Source: Pseudaquidulcibacter sp964557085
Lineage (GTDB): Bacteria; Pseudomonadota; Alphaproteobacteria; Caulobacterales; Aquidulcibacteraceae
Length of the DNA: 62,303 nt
Direction of reading: 5' to 3'
Assembly (NCBI GenBank): GCA_964557085.1
Contig: CAZKYS010000001.1
Span: forward strand, 1 to 62,303
Positions 43,956 through 52,489 of the stretch are shown piece by piece. The notes under the pieces are model-generated. The model had not been told where the DNA came from, did no database searches, and worked only from the letters and a program-made list of their open reading frames with translations. How positions within the stretch are numbered: the first letter of the stretch is position 1; each line of letters starts with the position of its first letter. Position numbers and translations under genes: made by a program.

Positions 43956-45479
43956 ATGCCAATAGAAATGCAACAACAAGATTTATCTTCTAAAAATGCG
44001 CCATTTATAAAAATATCTGGCGATGATAATGTTGCAATCGCTTTAAAAGATTTAACAAACGGGCAAATTATTGAACTTGATGGCGAAGCTTTTAAACTTA
44101 AAGAGCCTATTAAAAAAGGCCATAAATTTGCAACCCGCCAAATAGAAAAATCACAAAACATATTCAAATTCGGATTCCCAATTGGAAGCGCGACCCAAGA
44201 AATTGCAATTGGTGAATGGGTTCATACCCATAATTTAAAAAGCAATCTTGAGGGCGGGAAAATCCAATTCGATTATAAAAAACCAAATATTTCACCCGCG
44301 CGAATTTGCGATTTAGAAATCAATGCCTATCGGCGGCAAGATGGCAAAATTGGAATTCGCAATGAAATTTGGATATTTCCAACTGTTGGCTGTGTCTCTG
44401 CTTTGGCGCAAAAATTAGCGCGTGACGCGTCATTAAAAAAAGATGATAATATTGATGGCATTCATTCTTTTGCGCATCAATTTGGCTGCTCCCAATTGGG
44501 TGATGATTTGGATGCCACAAAAAATATCATTGCAAGTCTTGCGATGCACCCCAATTCGTGCGGGGTTTTGATAATTGGTTTAGGTTGTGAAAACAATCGC
44601 TTATCAAAATTATTGGAATCAATACCTGAAGAATATCATTACAAAATCAAAAGCTTTGAAGCCCAAAAAGTTGATGATGAATATCAATATGGAATGTCAC
44701 TTTTGGGGCAAATTATTGATGAAAATAAAAACGCAAAACGTGAAAGCGTAAATTTAAACGAGCTTGTAATTGGCGTTAAATGCGGTGGCTCCGATGGTTT
44801 TTCAGGGCTTAGCGCAAACCCTTTAATTGGGCGCATAAGCAAATTTTTCACAAATATTGGCGCCAAAGTTATTATGACAGAAATACCCGAAGTTTTCGGC
44901 GCCGAAAACATCCTATTTGCCAATTGCAAAGACAAAAAAACTTATCAAAACCTATTTTCTATGATTGAAAATTTCAAAAATTATTTTATCCAAAATGGGC
45001 AGAAAATATATGAAAACCCCTCCCCCGGAAATAAGGATGGCGGGATAAGTACATTGGAAGAAAAATCACTTGGCGCAGTTCAAAAAAGCGGCGGCGCAAT
45101 AATTACTGACGTCCTTGAATATGGTCAGATTGTAAAAGAAAACGGCCTAAGTGTTTTGAACGCCCCCGGAAATGATGCAATCTCATCCACCGCCCTTGCC
45201 GCAAGTGGGGCGCATATAATCTTATTCTCAACAGGGCGCGGAACGCCACTTGGGTTTTGTGTTCCAACATTAAAAATCGCCTCTAATAGTGAGCTTGCAA
45301 AAAATAAAAGCCATTGGATTGATTTTGACGCGGGCGAAGTTTTACAAAGCGGCGAATTTGAACATGCGCAAAATAATTTAATCAGCCAAATAATTGCAAT
45401 TGCCAATGGTGAGCCAACAAAAAATGAAATCAATGAAATCCGTGAATTTGCGCTTTGGAAAAATGGGGTGACATTATGA
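43956..45479 (+). CDS. uxaA: Altronate dehydratase
   Basis: 507 aa. An N-terminal SAF domain (about 1-95, VAIALKDLTNGQIIE) is followed by the C-terminal dehydratase domain with Cys-containing motifs: FPTVGCVSALAQK, HQFGCSQLGDD, GLGCENNRL and VKCGGSDGFSGLSANP. It dehydrates D-altronate to KDG with Fe2+/Mn2+. It is the first gene of uxaA-uxuB-pectate lyase. Its TGA overlaps the next start as ATGA. Confidence 0.95.
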   Translation: MPIEMQQQDLSSKNAPFIKISGDDNVAIALKDLTNGQIIELDGEAFKLKEPIKKGHKFATRQIEKSQNIFKFGFPIGSATQEIAIGEWVHTHNLKSNLEGGKIQFDYKKPNISPARICDLEINAYRRQDGKIGIRNEIWIFPTVGCVSALAQKLARDASLKKDDNIDGIHSFAHQFGCSQLGDDLDATKNIIASLAMHPNSCGVLIIGLGCENNRLSKLLESIPEEYHYKIKSFEAQKVDDEYQYGMSLLGQIIDENKNAKRESVNLNELVIGVKCGGSDGFSGLSANPLIGRISKFFTNIGAKVIMTEIPEVFGAENILFANCKDKKTYQNLFSMIENFKNYFIQNGQKIYENPSPGNKDGGISTLEEKSLGAVQKSGGAIITDVLEYGQIVKENGLSVLNAPGNDAISSTALAASGAHIILFSTGRGTPLGFCVPTLKIASNSELAKNKSHWIDFDAGEVLQSGEFEHAQNNLISQIIAIANGEPTKNEINEIREFALWKNGVTL

Positions 45480-46915
45480 TTGCTCTTAATCAGGCGAATT
45501 TAGAGAAAATTGCTCAAAATGCCATTTTGCCGAAATATGATCGTGATAAAATCCAAATTGGAGTAATTCATTTTGGCCCTGGCGCATTTCACCGCGCACA
45601 TCAGGCATATTATTTCGATAAATTACTTGAAACTAATCCAAATTACGCAATTTGCGAGGTTTCGCTTCATTCAAAAAATGTGCGTGACGCGCTTCTACAC
45701 CAAGATAATTTATACACAATTGCGCAAATTGATGCCGAACCAAAAATGCAAATCATTGGTTCAATCAAGGAGTTTTTGGTTGCACCTGAAAACCCGCAAA
45801 AAGTAATTGATACTTTGGCAAATGAAAATATAAAATTTGTTACAAGCACTATCACTGAAAAAGGCTATTATCTTGATAATCAAGGAAAACTTGATTTTAA
45901 CGCAACAGAAATTGCACACGATTTACAAAATCCAGACAGCCCCAAAAGCTATATAGGTTTTATTATGGCAGGCCTTAGAGCGCGGAAAGTTAAGGGCCTG
46001 CCACCATTTACAATCATTGTTTGCGATAATCTTTCAAATAATGGAAATTTAATCAAAGCTGCGATTTTGGATTTTGCGCAAAAGTGTGATGCGCAAATGC
46101 TTGATTATTTAAAACCCCTTCAATGCCCCTGCACAATGGTTGATAGTATTACCCCTGCAACCGATGATGCATTGCGGGCTAAAGTTGCCGCAATAATTGG
46201 TGCACAAGATAATTGGCCAATTGCGCGCGAAAGTTTCACCCAATGGGTTATTGAAGATTTTGAAAATAGCAATCAAATTGATTGGCAAAAAATCGGTGTT
46301 GAAATTACCAAAGATGTCAAACAATATGAACGTGCAAAACTAAAAATCCTAAATGGTGCGCATTCTTCAATGGCTTATTATGGCATTTTGAAGGGGCATA
46401 AAAATGTTTATGAAACCACCCAAGATAAAGAGATAATAGATTATATTAAAGATATGATTTTTAATGAAATTATTCCTTTAATAGATGCCGATTTTTTACT
46501 TGAAAATTATGCAATTGCGGTTTTAAAAAGATTTGAAAATCCAATAATTGATCACCAAATTTCACAAATCGCATGGGACGGAAGTAAGAAATTACCCGTT
46601 CGACTTTTGCAATCAATCAATGAAGCAATTGAACAAAATAAGCCTTATGAAAACATGACTTTTGCAATTGCCTGCTGGTTTGCCTTTATAAAAAAAATGG
46701 CAAAATCAGGAATTAAAATCATTGATCCAATCGGCGAAAAATTAAACCAAATTGGCAAAGACTTGAAAGGTGAAATAGATGATATTGACCTTTTGATACA
46801 GGTCACAGGGATTTTTGACCAAAAACTTTGCCAAAACCAAGATTTCATCAACAAACTTAAATCAAAATATATAAAAGCAATTAGTTACAAGGAAACCCAA
46901 TATGAAAATGCATAA
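45476..46915 (+). CDS. uxuB: Mannitol dehydrogenase-family oxidoreductase, UxuB-like (fructuronate/tagaturonate reductase)
   Basis: 479 aa from the ATG at 45476, which overlaps the uxaA TGA; GGGGTG lies upstream. The nucleotide-binding start GVIHFGPGAFHRAHQAYYFD resembles UxuB and mannitol 2-dehydrogenase more than E. coli UxaB. Also visible are TITEKGYYLD, CDNLSNNG and the catalytic Lys region KLKILNGAHSSMAYYG. UxuB reduces D-fructuronate to D-mannonate, but the partner gene here is uxaA (altronate dehydratase) and no uxuA is present. It may act as a tagaturonate reductase in place of UxaB. The gene symbol reflects similarity, not proven substrate. Confidence 0.85.
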   Translation: MIALNQANLEKIAQNAILPKYDRDKIQIGVIHFGPGAFHRAHQAYYFDKLLETNPNYAICEVSLHSKNVRDALLHQDNLYTIAQIDAEPKMQIIGSIKEFLVAPENPQKVIDTLANENIKFVTSTITEKGYYLDNQGKLDFNATEIAHDLQNPDSPKSYIGFIMAGLRARKVKGLPPFTIIVCDNLSNNGNLIKAAILDFAQKCDAQMLDYLKPLQCPCTMVDSITPATDDALRAKVAAIIGAQDNWPIARESFTQWVIEDFENSNQIDWQKIGVEITKDVKQYERAKLKILNGAHSSMAYYGILKGHKNVYETTQDKEIIDYIKDMIFNEIIPLIDADFLLENYAIAVLKRFENPIIDHQISQIAWDGSKKLPVRLLQSINEAIEQNKPYENMTFAIACWFAFIKKMAKSGIKIIDPIGEKLNQIGKDLKGEIDDIDLLIQVTGIFDQKLCQNQDFINKLKSKYIKAISYKETQYENA

Positions 46916-48266
46916 TATTGCAAATAAAATCCTTTTTATCGGTATTTCAAGCGCTTTGATAGGCGCACCAATTGCGGCGAATGCAAAACCTATCGAAGCG
47001 CCAAAATTAAACCGCGCCACTTATGATTTCACCGCATGGGCCAAAGATACAAAGGGCGGCAAAGGTGGGCGCATAATTCGCGTAACCAATCTAAACGGCG
47101 ATGGCGCAGGTTCATTGCGCGAGGCAATCGAGGCGCAAGGCCCACGAATTGTTGTTTTTGAAGTTGGCGGCGTAATTGATTTAGGAGGTAAAACCCTTTC
47201 AATCAAAAACCCATATATTACAATCGCAGGGCAAACTGCCCCCGGCCCCGGCATCACATTAATTCGCGGCGAAACCAATGCATCAAATAGCCATGATATT
47301 ATAATTCAACACTTAATGTTCCGTTCTGGCGATATGGGGAAATTGATTAAATCGGGCGGCGATATGGATAGTTTCTCTACTGTCGGTTCATATAATGTAA
47401 TTGTTGATCATTGCAGTTTTTCATGGGGAACGGATGAGAATTTATCAGCTTCTGGGAAGCGTTTTAAAGGCAAAGATGTCAATGAATGGCGTCAAAATAC
47501 GTCGCACAACATAACATATTCAAACAATCTTATTTTCGAAGGGCTTGCCAATTCAATCCATCCGAAGGGTGAACATTCAAAAGGTGGCTTGATACATGAT
47601 AATGCAACGGGCATTTTGATTTATGGCAATGTCTATGCATCAAATATGGAAAGAAACGCCTTGTTCAAAGGTGGGGTTCATGCCGCCGAAATTAACAATC
47701 TTATTTTTAACCCTGGGCAAAAAGCAATTCATTATAATTTGATTGCCCACGAATGGGAAAATGTTCCATATCAAAATGGCGTGATAACTTTGATTGGCAA
47801 TATTTATCGCCAAGGTCCTGATACTAAAAAGGATTTACCTTTATTCACATTGGGCGGCGCAGGTGATGTTGAACTTTATATGAAAGATAATATTGCCAAA
47901 GATTTTAATGGTAAAGCCTTGCCGCAAGTTGGAAATTATACTGATGGCGGCGCAAAAATTATTAATGCGAAAACACCATATTTATCGCCTGATATAAAAA
48001 TCATCCCGTCAAATAAATTAGAAGATCAAATCTATTTTGCGGTTGGCGCACGCCCTTGGGCACGCGACCCAATTGATTTCAAAATTCTTTCCGACGTTGC
48101 CGAAGGCCGTGGGCAGATTATCAATACCCAAGAGCAAAATTATATTGGCTATCCAAAATATGCACCAGTTTCAAAAGATTTCAACGAGGCCGATTGGAAT
48201 CTGGATGATATGTCACCCAAAACGGGTTGGCAAAGCCTTTTTCCGAAAGTTGGGATGGAACATTAA
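46902..48266 (+). CDS. Secreted pectate lyase, PL1-like beta-helix
   Basis: 454 aa with a signal peptide (cleavage near AANA-KP, residue 29). The mature part is a right-handed parallel beta-helix: VTNLNGDGAGSLREAIEA, ITIAGQTAPGPGITLIRG, VIVDHCSFSWGTDENLS and repeated Asn-rich turns (YSNNLIFEG, IYGNVYASNMERN). It cleaves polygalacturonate by beta-elimination to unsaturated oligomers, which fits the kduI/kduD genes. The ATG overlaps the uxuB end by 14 bases, with AGGAA upstream. It is the last gene of the uxaA unit and is followed by a good terminator. Confidence 0.88.
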   Translation: MKMHNIANKILFIGISSALIGAPIAANAKPIEAPKLNRATYDFTAWAKDTKGGKGGRIIRVTNLNGDGAGSLREAIEAQGPRIVVFEVGGVIDLGGKTLSIKNPYITIAGQTAPGPGITLIRGETNASNSHDIIIQHLMFRSGDMGKLIKSGGDMDSFSTVGSYNVIVDHCSFSWGTDENLSASGKRFKGKDVNEWRQNTSHNITYSNNLIFEGLANSIHPKGEHSKGGLIHDNATGILIYGNVYASNMERNALFKGGVHAAEINNLIFNPGQKAIHYNLIAHEWENVPYQNGVITLIGNIYRQGPDTKKDLPLFTLGGAGDVELYMKDNIAKDFNGKALPQVGNYTDGGAKIINAKTPYLSPDIKIIPSNKLEDQIYFAVGARPWARDPIDFKILSDVAEGRGQIINTQEQNYIGYPKYAPVSKDFNEADWNLDDMSPKTGWQSLFPKVGMEH

Positions 48267-48295
48267 TAAAAATAAGAAAATGCCTCGAAATAACT

Positions 48296-48325
48296 TGCCC
48301 CGCAATTTTTGTGGGGCATTTTTAT
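48296..48325 (+). terminator. Rho-independent terminator of the uxaA-uxuB-pectate lyase unit
   Basis: TGCCCCGC (48296-48303) pairs with GTGGGGCA (48311-48318) around AATTTTT, followed by TTTTTAT. The U tract reaches into the stop codon of the convergent GH43 gene. Confidence 0.85.
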
Positions 48326-49893
48326 AGGGCGCGGTATTTGAAATTTTTATATGACACTTTACCCGTGCCGCACGAATAAATGGCAGGTTTTAACATCATA
48401 AAACCACCGCGCACATTGTGATTATAGCCTGAAACTTCCATGCCCCTATCAAAGCGTTTCCAATTTTTGCCATCTGATGACGTAAAAAATGAAACTATAT
48501 TTTCAAAATTGCGAAGGCGCATGAATAATTTTTTGCCATATGGATTTTTGGGTTTTCCGCGTTCAATACCATATTGGTGGGTAATAAAATTATTGGAATT
48601 GAAGCCAAGGCCACAATAAAGCATTTTGTCATAAAATAACAAAAGACCGCCCCATGAATTATCTTCAATCTCTATTTGCGCCTCAATTTCTAATGCTCTA
48701 TCACCGACAATAAAACCAAGCGGCGCGCTATTTGATGGCGCATTTCCAATTGCACCCAATTCAAGAATATTATCATTGATATTTAGGCGATTAATATCAT
48801 TTTGACCAATATAATTCCATTGAATCCCAAATTTTGATTTGGAAAAATCATCACTTAGTGCGATACCATTGGGTGATTTAAATTTGGCTTTTGGCGCTTT
48901 AATTGGTTTTGATAAATCATCACCGCCAAATATTGGCCAGCCATCTTTTGACCATGTAACAGGCGCAAGCAAACATTGCCGCCCCAATGTTATAAAGTCT
49001 TTTTCATAACCATGATAGACCGACCAAAATTCGCCCGAATTGGTTTGAAAAATAGTTGCATGACCGCGCGACCACCACATTTCATTTTTGGATTTTGAGC
49101 GAACCAACGGATTTTGCGGGCAATTTTCAAATGGGCCGTGAATTGATTTTGAACGCGCAGCAATTACCATATGCCCCGTTGGTGGCCCTGCGGTTCCGCC
49201 AATTGCGGTTATAAGATAATAATATTGCCCATGTTTAAAGATTTTTGGCCCTTCGGGTGAAAAGCCTTCAACATCCCAATCATCGGGATATTTCCATGGC
49301 TTATATATGTTTATTGGTGCATCAAGAACTTTTAGGCCATCATCAGATAAAGTCACCCTATCGCCGCCTGATAAGAATAAATAACGTTTATTATCTTCGC
49401 CAATTGCATGGCCGGGGTCGATATGATTATGAAGTCCTAAATCAATTGGGTCTGACCATTTACCATCAATTTTATCACTATAAATTACGTAGATTGTGTT
49501 TTGCTTTGGGTGTTTTACCGCAAAATAAATATAAAAACGCCCATTAACTTTCACCAAATCTGGCGCCCAAACTGAACCAACATATTGGCTTAGGGCATAG
49601 GTAATCGGCATCCAATTTATTAAATCTTTTGAATGATAAATTACCAATCCTGGATAGGCTTCAAAACTTGAAACCGTAAGATAATAATCATCGCCATCGC
49701 GCAAAATTGATGGGTCTGGGTGATCCCCTGATATTATTGGATTTAGAAAATAGCCATTTCCCAAATCTGCTTTGCGCTGATTTTCAATTCCACGCGCCCA
49801 TTTTGCCATTGGCGCACAATCAGCAAATGCTGGATTAGAAAAAAGGCCAAGCGCACTAGCGCCAGATAATTTTATTGTGTCACGGCGGTTCAT
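48322..49893 (-). CDS. Secreted glycoside hydrolase family 43 (arabinofuranosidase/xylosidase type)
   Basis: 523 aa. It starts MNRRDTIKLSGASALGL, a Tat-like signal. Five-bladed propeller landmarks: the general base Asp in SGDHPDPSILRDGDDYY, pKa-modulating Asp in NHIDPGHAI and the acid Glu in DVEGFSPEGPKIF. A C-terminal concanavalin-like domain (about 330-523; WNYIGQNDIN, GGLLLFYDK) is common in GH43 enzymes. It probably removes arabinose or xylose side chains of pectin. The ATG follows directly on the stop of the esterase gene. Confidence 0.88.
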   Translation of the reverse strand: MNRRDTIKLSGASALGLFSNPAFADCAPMAKWARGIENQRKADLGNGYFLNPIISGDHPDPSILRDGDDYYLTVSSFEAYPGLVIYHSKDLINWMPITYALSQYVGSVWAPDLVKVNGRFYIYFAVKHPKQNTIYVIYSDKIDGKWSDPIDLGLHNHIDPGHAIGEDNKRYLFLSGGDRVTLSDDGLKVLDAPINIYKPWKYPDDWDVEGFSPEGPKIFKHGQYYYLITAIGGTAGPPTGHMVIAARSKSIHGPFENCPQNPLVRSKSKNEMWWSRGHATIFQTNSGEFWSVYHGYEKDFITLGRQCLLAPVTWSKDGWPIFGGDDLSKPIKAPKAKFKSPNGIALSDDFSKSKFGIQWNYIGQNDINRLNINDNILELGAIGNAPSNSAPLGFIVGDRALEIEAQIEIEDNSWGGLLLFYDKMLYCGLGFNSNNFITHQYGIERGKPKNPYGKKLFMRLRNFENIVSFFTSSDGKNWKRFDRGMEVSGYNHNVRGGFMMLKPAIYSCGTGKVSYKNFKYRAL

Positions 49894-51570
49894 TTATGTG
49901 CCCTGTTGTATGAATGGAACTTTTTCGAATAATTTGCGTTCTTGCCCGCGCGGGTCATTTTGCATTTTGCATTTTGTATCAAAAATCATGGTTGCGCGAT
50001 TTGGTAATTTATATTTTTCCCATTTTGGCAATTCATTACTTTGCGGATTTGCAAATTTGGCAAAATTGGCAATGCTTTTGGAAAATATCTTTGCAACCAA
50101 CTTTGCCCCGACCCCATCATCACTTAATGATGATTTGGCATTTGTGGTTTGAAATGCCATTGGAATATCAATTGTGTGCGGCGCACCCCATTTGCCATTA
50201 TCTTTTTGTGATTGATAATCAAATTGATAGACATAAGCGGGGTTGGTTTTTGCCCTCTCCTCGGCCTCAATGATTGCGCCGCGCCATGAACGGCCCGCAG
50301 TAGTGGCGGCAAAGAAAACATCAGATGGCGAATAATTTGGATATATTTTGCGATAGGTTTCAATTACCAAATATGGATCAATATCAACCCTATATTGCGA
50401 TGGAAGTTTTTTGGGTAAATCATTCCATGTCAAATTATGATTGGCAGGGTCATTGCCCAAAAATAGTTTTGTTTCATCATGCGTATTGCCAATTATCATT
50501 GGCACATTAATACCCCAACCATTGGCATTTGGGTAAAATGGATGATTGAATAAAATTACTTCATCCAAAACTGGCCCCAAATAAAGGCCACCATTTCCTA
50601 TTATTGGGTCAATTGTTTTTAAGGCCGCGATTATTTCATTTTGCGGTACTTTGGTAATCAAATCCAAGCCATTCAAGTCAGGCTTTAGGCCGAGAGCATT
50701 CAAAAGCGATATTGCGCGCTTGGTGGCATTACCCCCGCCTGATGCTGTAACCTGCTGCCCCGACATTGTAAGGGCGCGTGAAAAAAGCCCTTTGGCGCTT
50801 GGTGTCGCCATTAAGGTGGCGATTTTTGCACCACCGCCCGATTGCCCAAAGGCCATAATTCGATTGGCATCACCACCAAATTGGGAAATATTTTCTTTAA
50901 CCCATTTCAGGGCTAAAATTATATCAAGCTGACCGACATTTCCCGATTGGGCAAACTTGCCATAATTACCCTTTAATTCACGTTCTAATCGCGCCAAATA
51001 TAAATAACCAAAGGCATTAAGGCGATGATTTATCGAAACCACAATAACATCATAATCATTGCACAATTTCGTTCCATCATACATTTGGTCGGAACCTGAA
51101 CCATTTGAATAAGCGCCGCCATGAATATAAAACATTACCGCACGCTTTTTATTATCAAGCGCCGGCGTAAAAATATTCAAAAATAAACAATCTTCGGATT
51201 GATTTGATTCATTGCTTGATTGCGGGCTTGACGCGCCATATTCAAAGGCGTTTAATTCACCATTCCATGATTTTGCTCTTGGCGCTTGAAACCTTTGGTT
51301 TGATGTATCATCGCCATAGGGAATGCCTTTGAAAACAAAAATATCATTTTCAAACTTGCCATTAATAATACCAGATTTCGTCAAAACCCGCGTATTTTTG
51401 GGCGCGCCAATGGCAGGGGCGGCAATCATTGAAATTCCAAAAGCCCCAATAAATTCGCGTCTAGTGCTTTTCCCATTTCGATTATATCGAAATGGGGCAC
51501 TAGATTCCTTTGTTTGGCGTGTTTCTTGTCCAAAAACCGCTTCACACTTTTTGGGAAACGCTCTATGCAT
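49894..51570 (-). CDS. Carboxylesterase type B, Tat-exported
   Basis: 558 aa. An N-terminal region of about 35 residues precedes a Tat motif, STRREFIGAFG, and the hydrophobic ISMIAAPAIGA. It is a type-B alpha/beta hydrolase: GIPYGDD, oxyanion HGGAYSNGSG, EDCLFLNIFTP, and the nucleophile elbow GQSGGGAK near residue 245, where most family members have GESAGG. The C-terminal His is in GAPHTIDIPMAF. The neighbours suggest it deacylates pectin or hemicellulose side groups; substrate is not shown by motifs. Ribosome site GGTGAAAT; 7 bases after the acetylesterase gene. Confidence 0.87.
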   Translation of the reverse strand: MHRAFPKKCEAVFGQETRQTKESSAPFRYNRNGKSTRREFIGAFGISMIAAPAIGAPKNTRVLTKSGIINGKFENDIFVFKGIPYGDDTSNQRFQAPRAKSWNGELNAFEYGASSPQSSNESNQSEDCLFLNIFTPALDNKKRAVMFYIHGGAYSNGSGSDQMYDGTKLCNDYDVIVVSINHRLNAFGYLYLARLERELKGNYGKFAQSGNVGQLDIILALKWVKENISQFGGDANRIMAFGQSGGGAKIATLMATPSAKGLFSRALTMSGQQVTASGGGNATKRAISLLNALGLKPDLNGLDLITKVPQNEIIAALKTIDPIIGNGGLYLGPVLDEVILFNHPFYPNANGWGINVPMIIGNTHDETKLFLGNDPANHNLTWNDLPKKLPSQYRVDIDPYLVIETYRKIYPNYSPSDVFFAATTAGRSWRGAIIEAEERAKTNPAYVYQFDYQSQKDNGKWGAPHTIDIPMAFQTTNAKSSLSDDGVGAKLVAKIFSKSIANFAKFANPQSNELPKWEKYKLPNRATMIFDTKCKMQNDPRGQERKLFEKVPFIQQGT

Positions 51571-51577
51571 ATTTCAC

Positions 51578-52489
51578 CTATGGAATTAAATAATCTGACA
51601 ATTCAGGGACAGATTTGGCAAGTTCGCGCGCAACAATTGCCGAAAAGAACTTTGCACCATTTTCACCAATATGCGTGTAATCAAAACTAAGATTGACTTT
51701 TCCGCTTGGAACACCGCTTGGTTTTGGTTTTTCTGCAATGCAATTTTGTGTGCTTGGCGCTTGAATACAATTCATTGTCGCAGAAGGCGGCGCAGGTTTT
51801 GGAGCTTCTTTTGTTGTGCCGGTTTTGGCGGCATCAATCAAATCCTGCGATGGTGGCAATTGCGCCAATTCAAGTGATTTTACAGCCCCCATTTCCTGAA
51901 CTGCCTGCGCAGATGCCGCATTTAAATCAAGCAATGGCACTTTTTCTTCTGCCGCGATTTTTCGTATTGCATCCGCCCACGGCACAAGGTCATTTTTCAA
52001 AACGCCATCTTTAAACATGCGCCGTGTTAATGGCGTTACCAAAATTGGGATTGCGCCTGTCTGTTTGGCTTCAATAACATATTGGCGCATAAATTCGGGG
52101 AATTCAGTCGCTAAATCAGTTGAACGCCCCGCCTTACCTGGCATATCATTATGACCCAATTGAATAAGGACGTATGTTTTTTGATAGCCTTGTGTCTTCA
52201 TTTCATTAAGCGCGATTTGCCATGAGCCTTCTGCACGATATGAAAAAGATGAACGCCCCCCGCGCCCCAAATCAATACAAGCAACACTTGAAACCAAATG
52301 GTTTGCACAAAACTGCCCGCCCCATCCTGATAAAACTTGGGTTGTTGAATCGCCAACCAAAATTATTTTGCGCGCCGATATTGGATTATGCGCCGCGCGC
52401 GCTTCCTTATCATTTTGCGCAAGACCTTGGGCATTGGCAAATGATGGAAAAAGCGAACACGCAAGCGAAAATGCGATTAGGCGTTTCAT
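51578..52489 (-). CDS. Rhamnogalacturonan acetylesterase-like SGNH hydrolase (CE12)
   Basis: 303 aa with a signal peptide (to ANAQG). SGNH blocks: the Ser in LVGDSTTQ, Gly in GRGGRSSFSYR, Asn in QLGHNDMPG, and the C-terminal Asp-His in FDYTHIGENG. This is the CE12 pattern, which removes acetyl groups from rhamnogalacturonan I. An insertion of about 40 residues before the DxxH block is rich in Pro and has two Cys (MNCIQAP, TQNCIAEKP), a feature I do not recognise from the family. Its ATG overlaps the transporter stop (ATGA). Confidence 0.87.
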   Translation of the reverse strand: MKRLIAFSLACSLFPSFANAQGLAQNDKEARAAHNPISARKIILVGDSTTQVLSGWGGQFCANHLVSSVACIDLGRGGRSSFSYRAEGSWQIALNEMKTQGYQKTYVLIQLGHNDMPGKAGRSTDLATEFPEFMRQYVIEAKQTGAIPILVTPLTRRMFKDGVLKNDLVPWADAIRKIAAEEKVPLLDLNAASAQAVQEMGAVKSLELAQLPPSQDLIDAAKTGTTKEAPKPAPPSATMNCIQAPSTQNCIAEKPKPSGVPSGKVNLSFDYTHIGENGAKFFSAIVARELAKSVPELSDYLIP

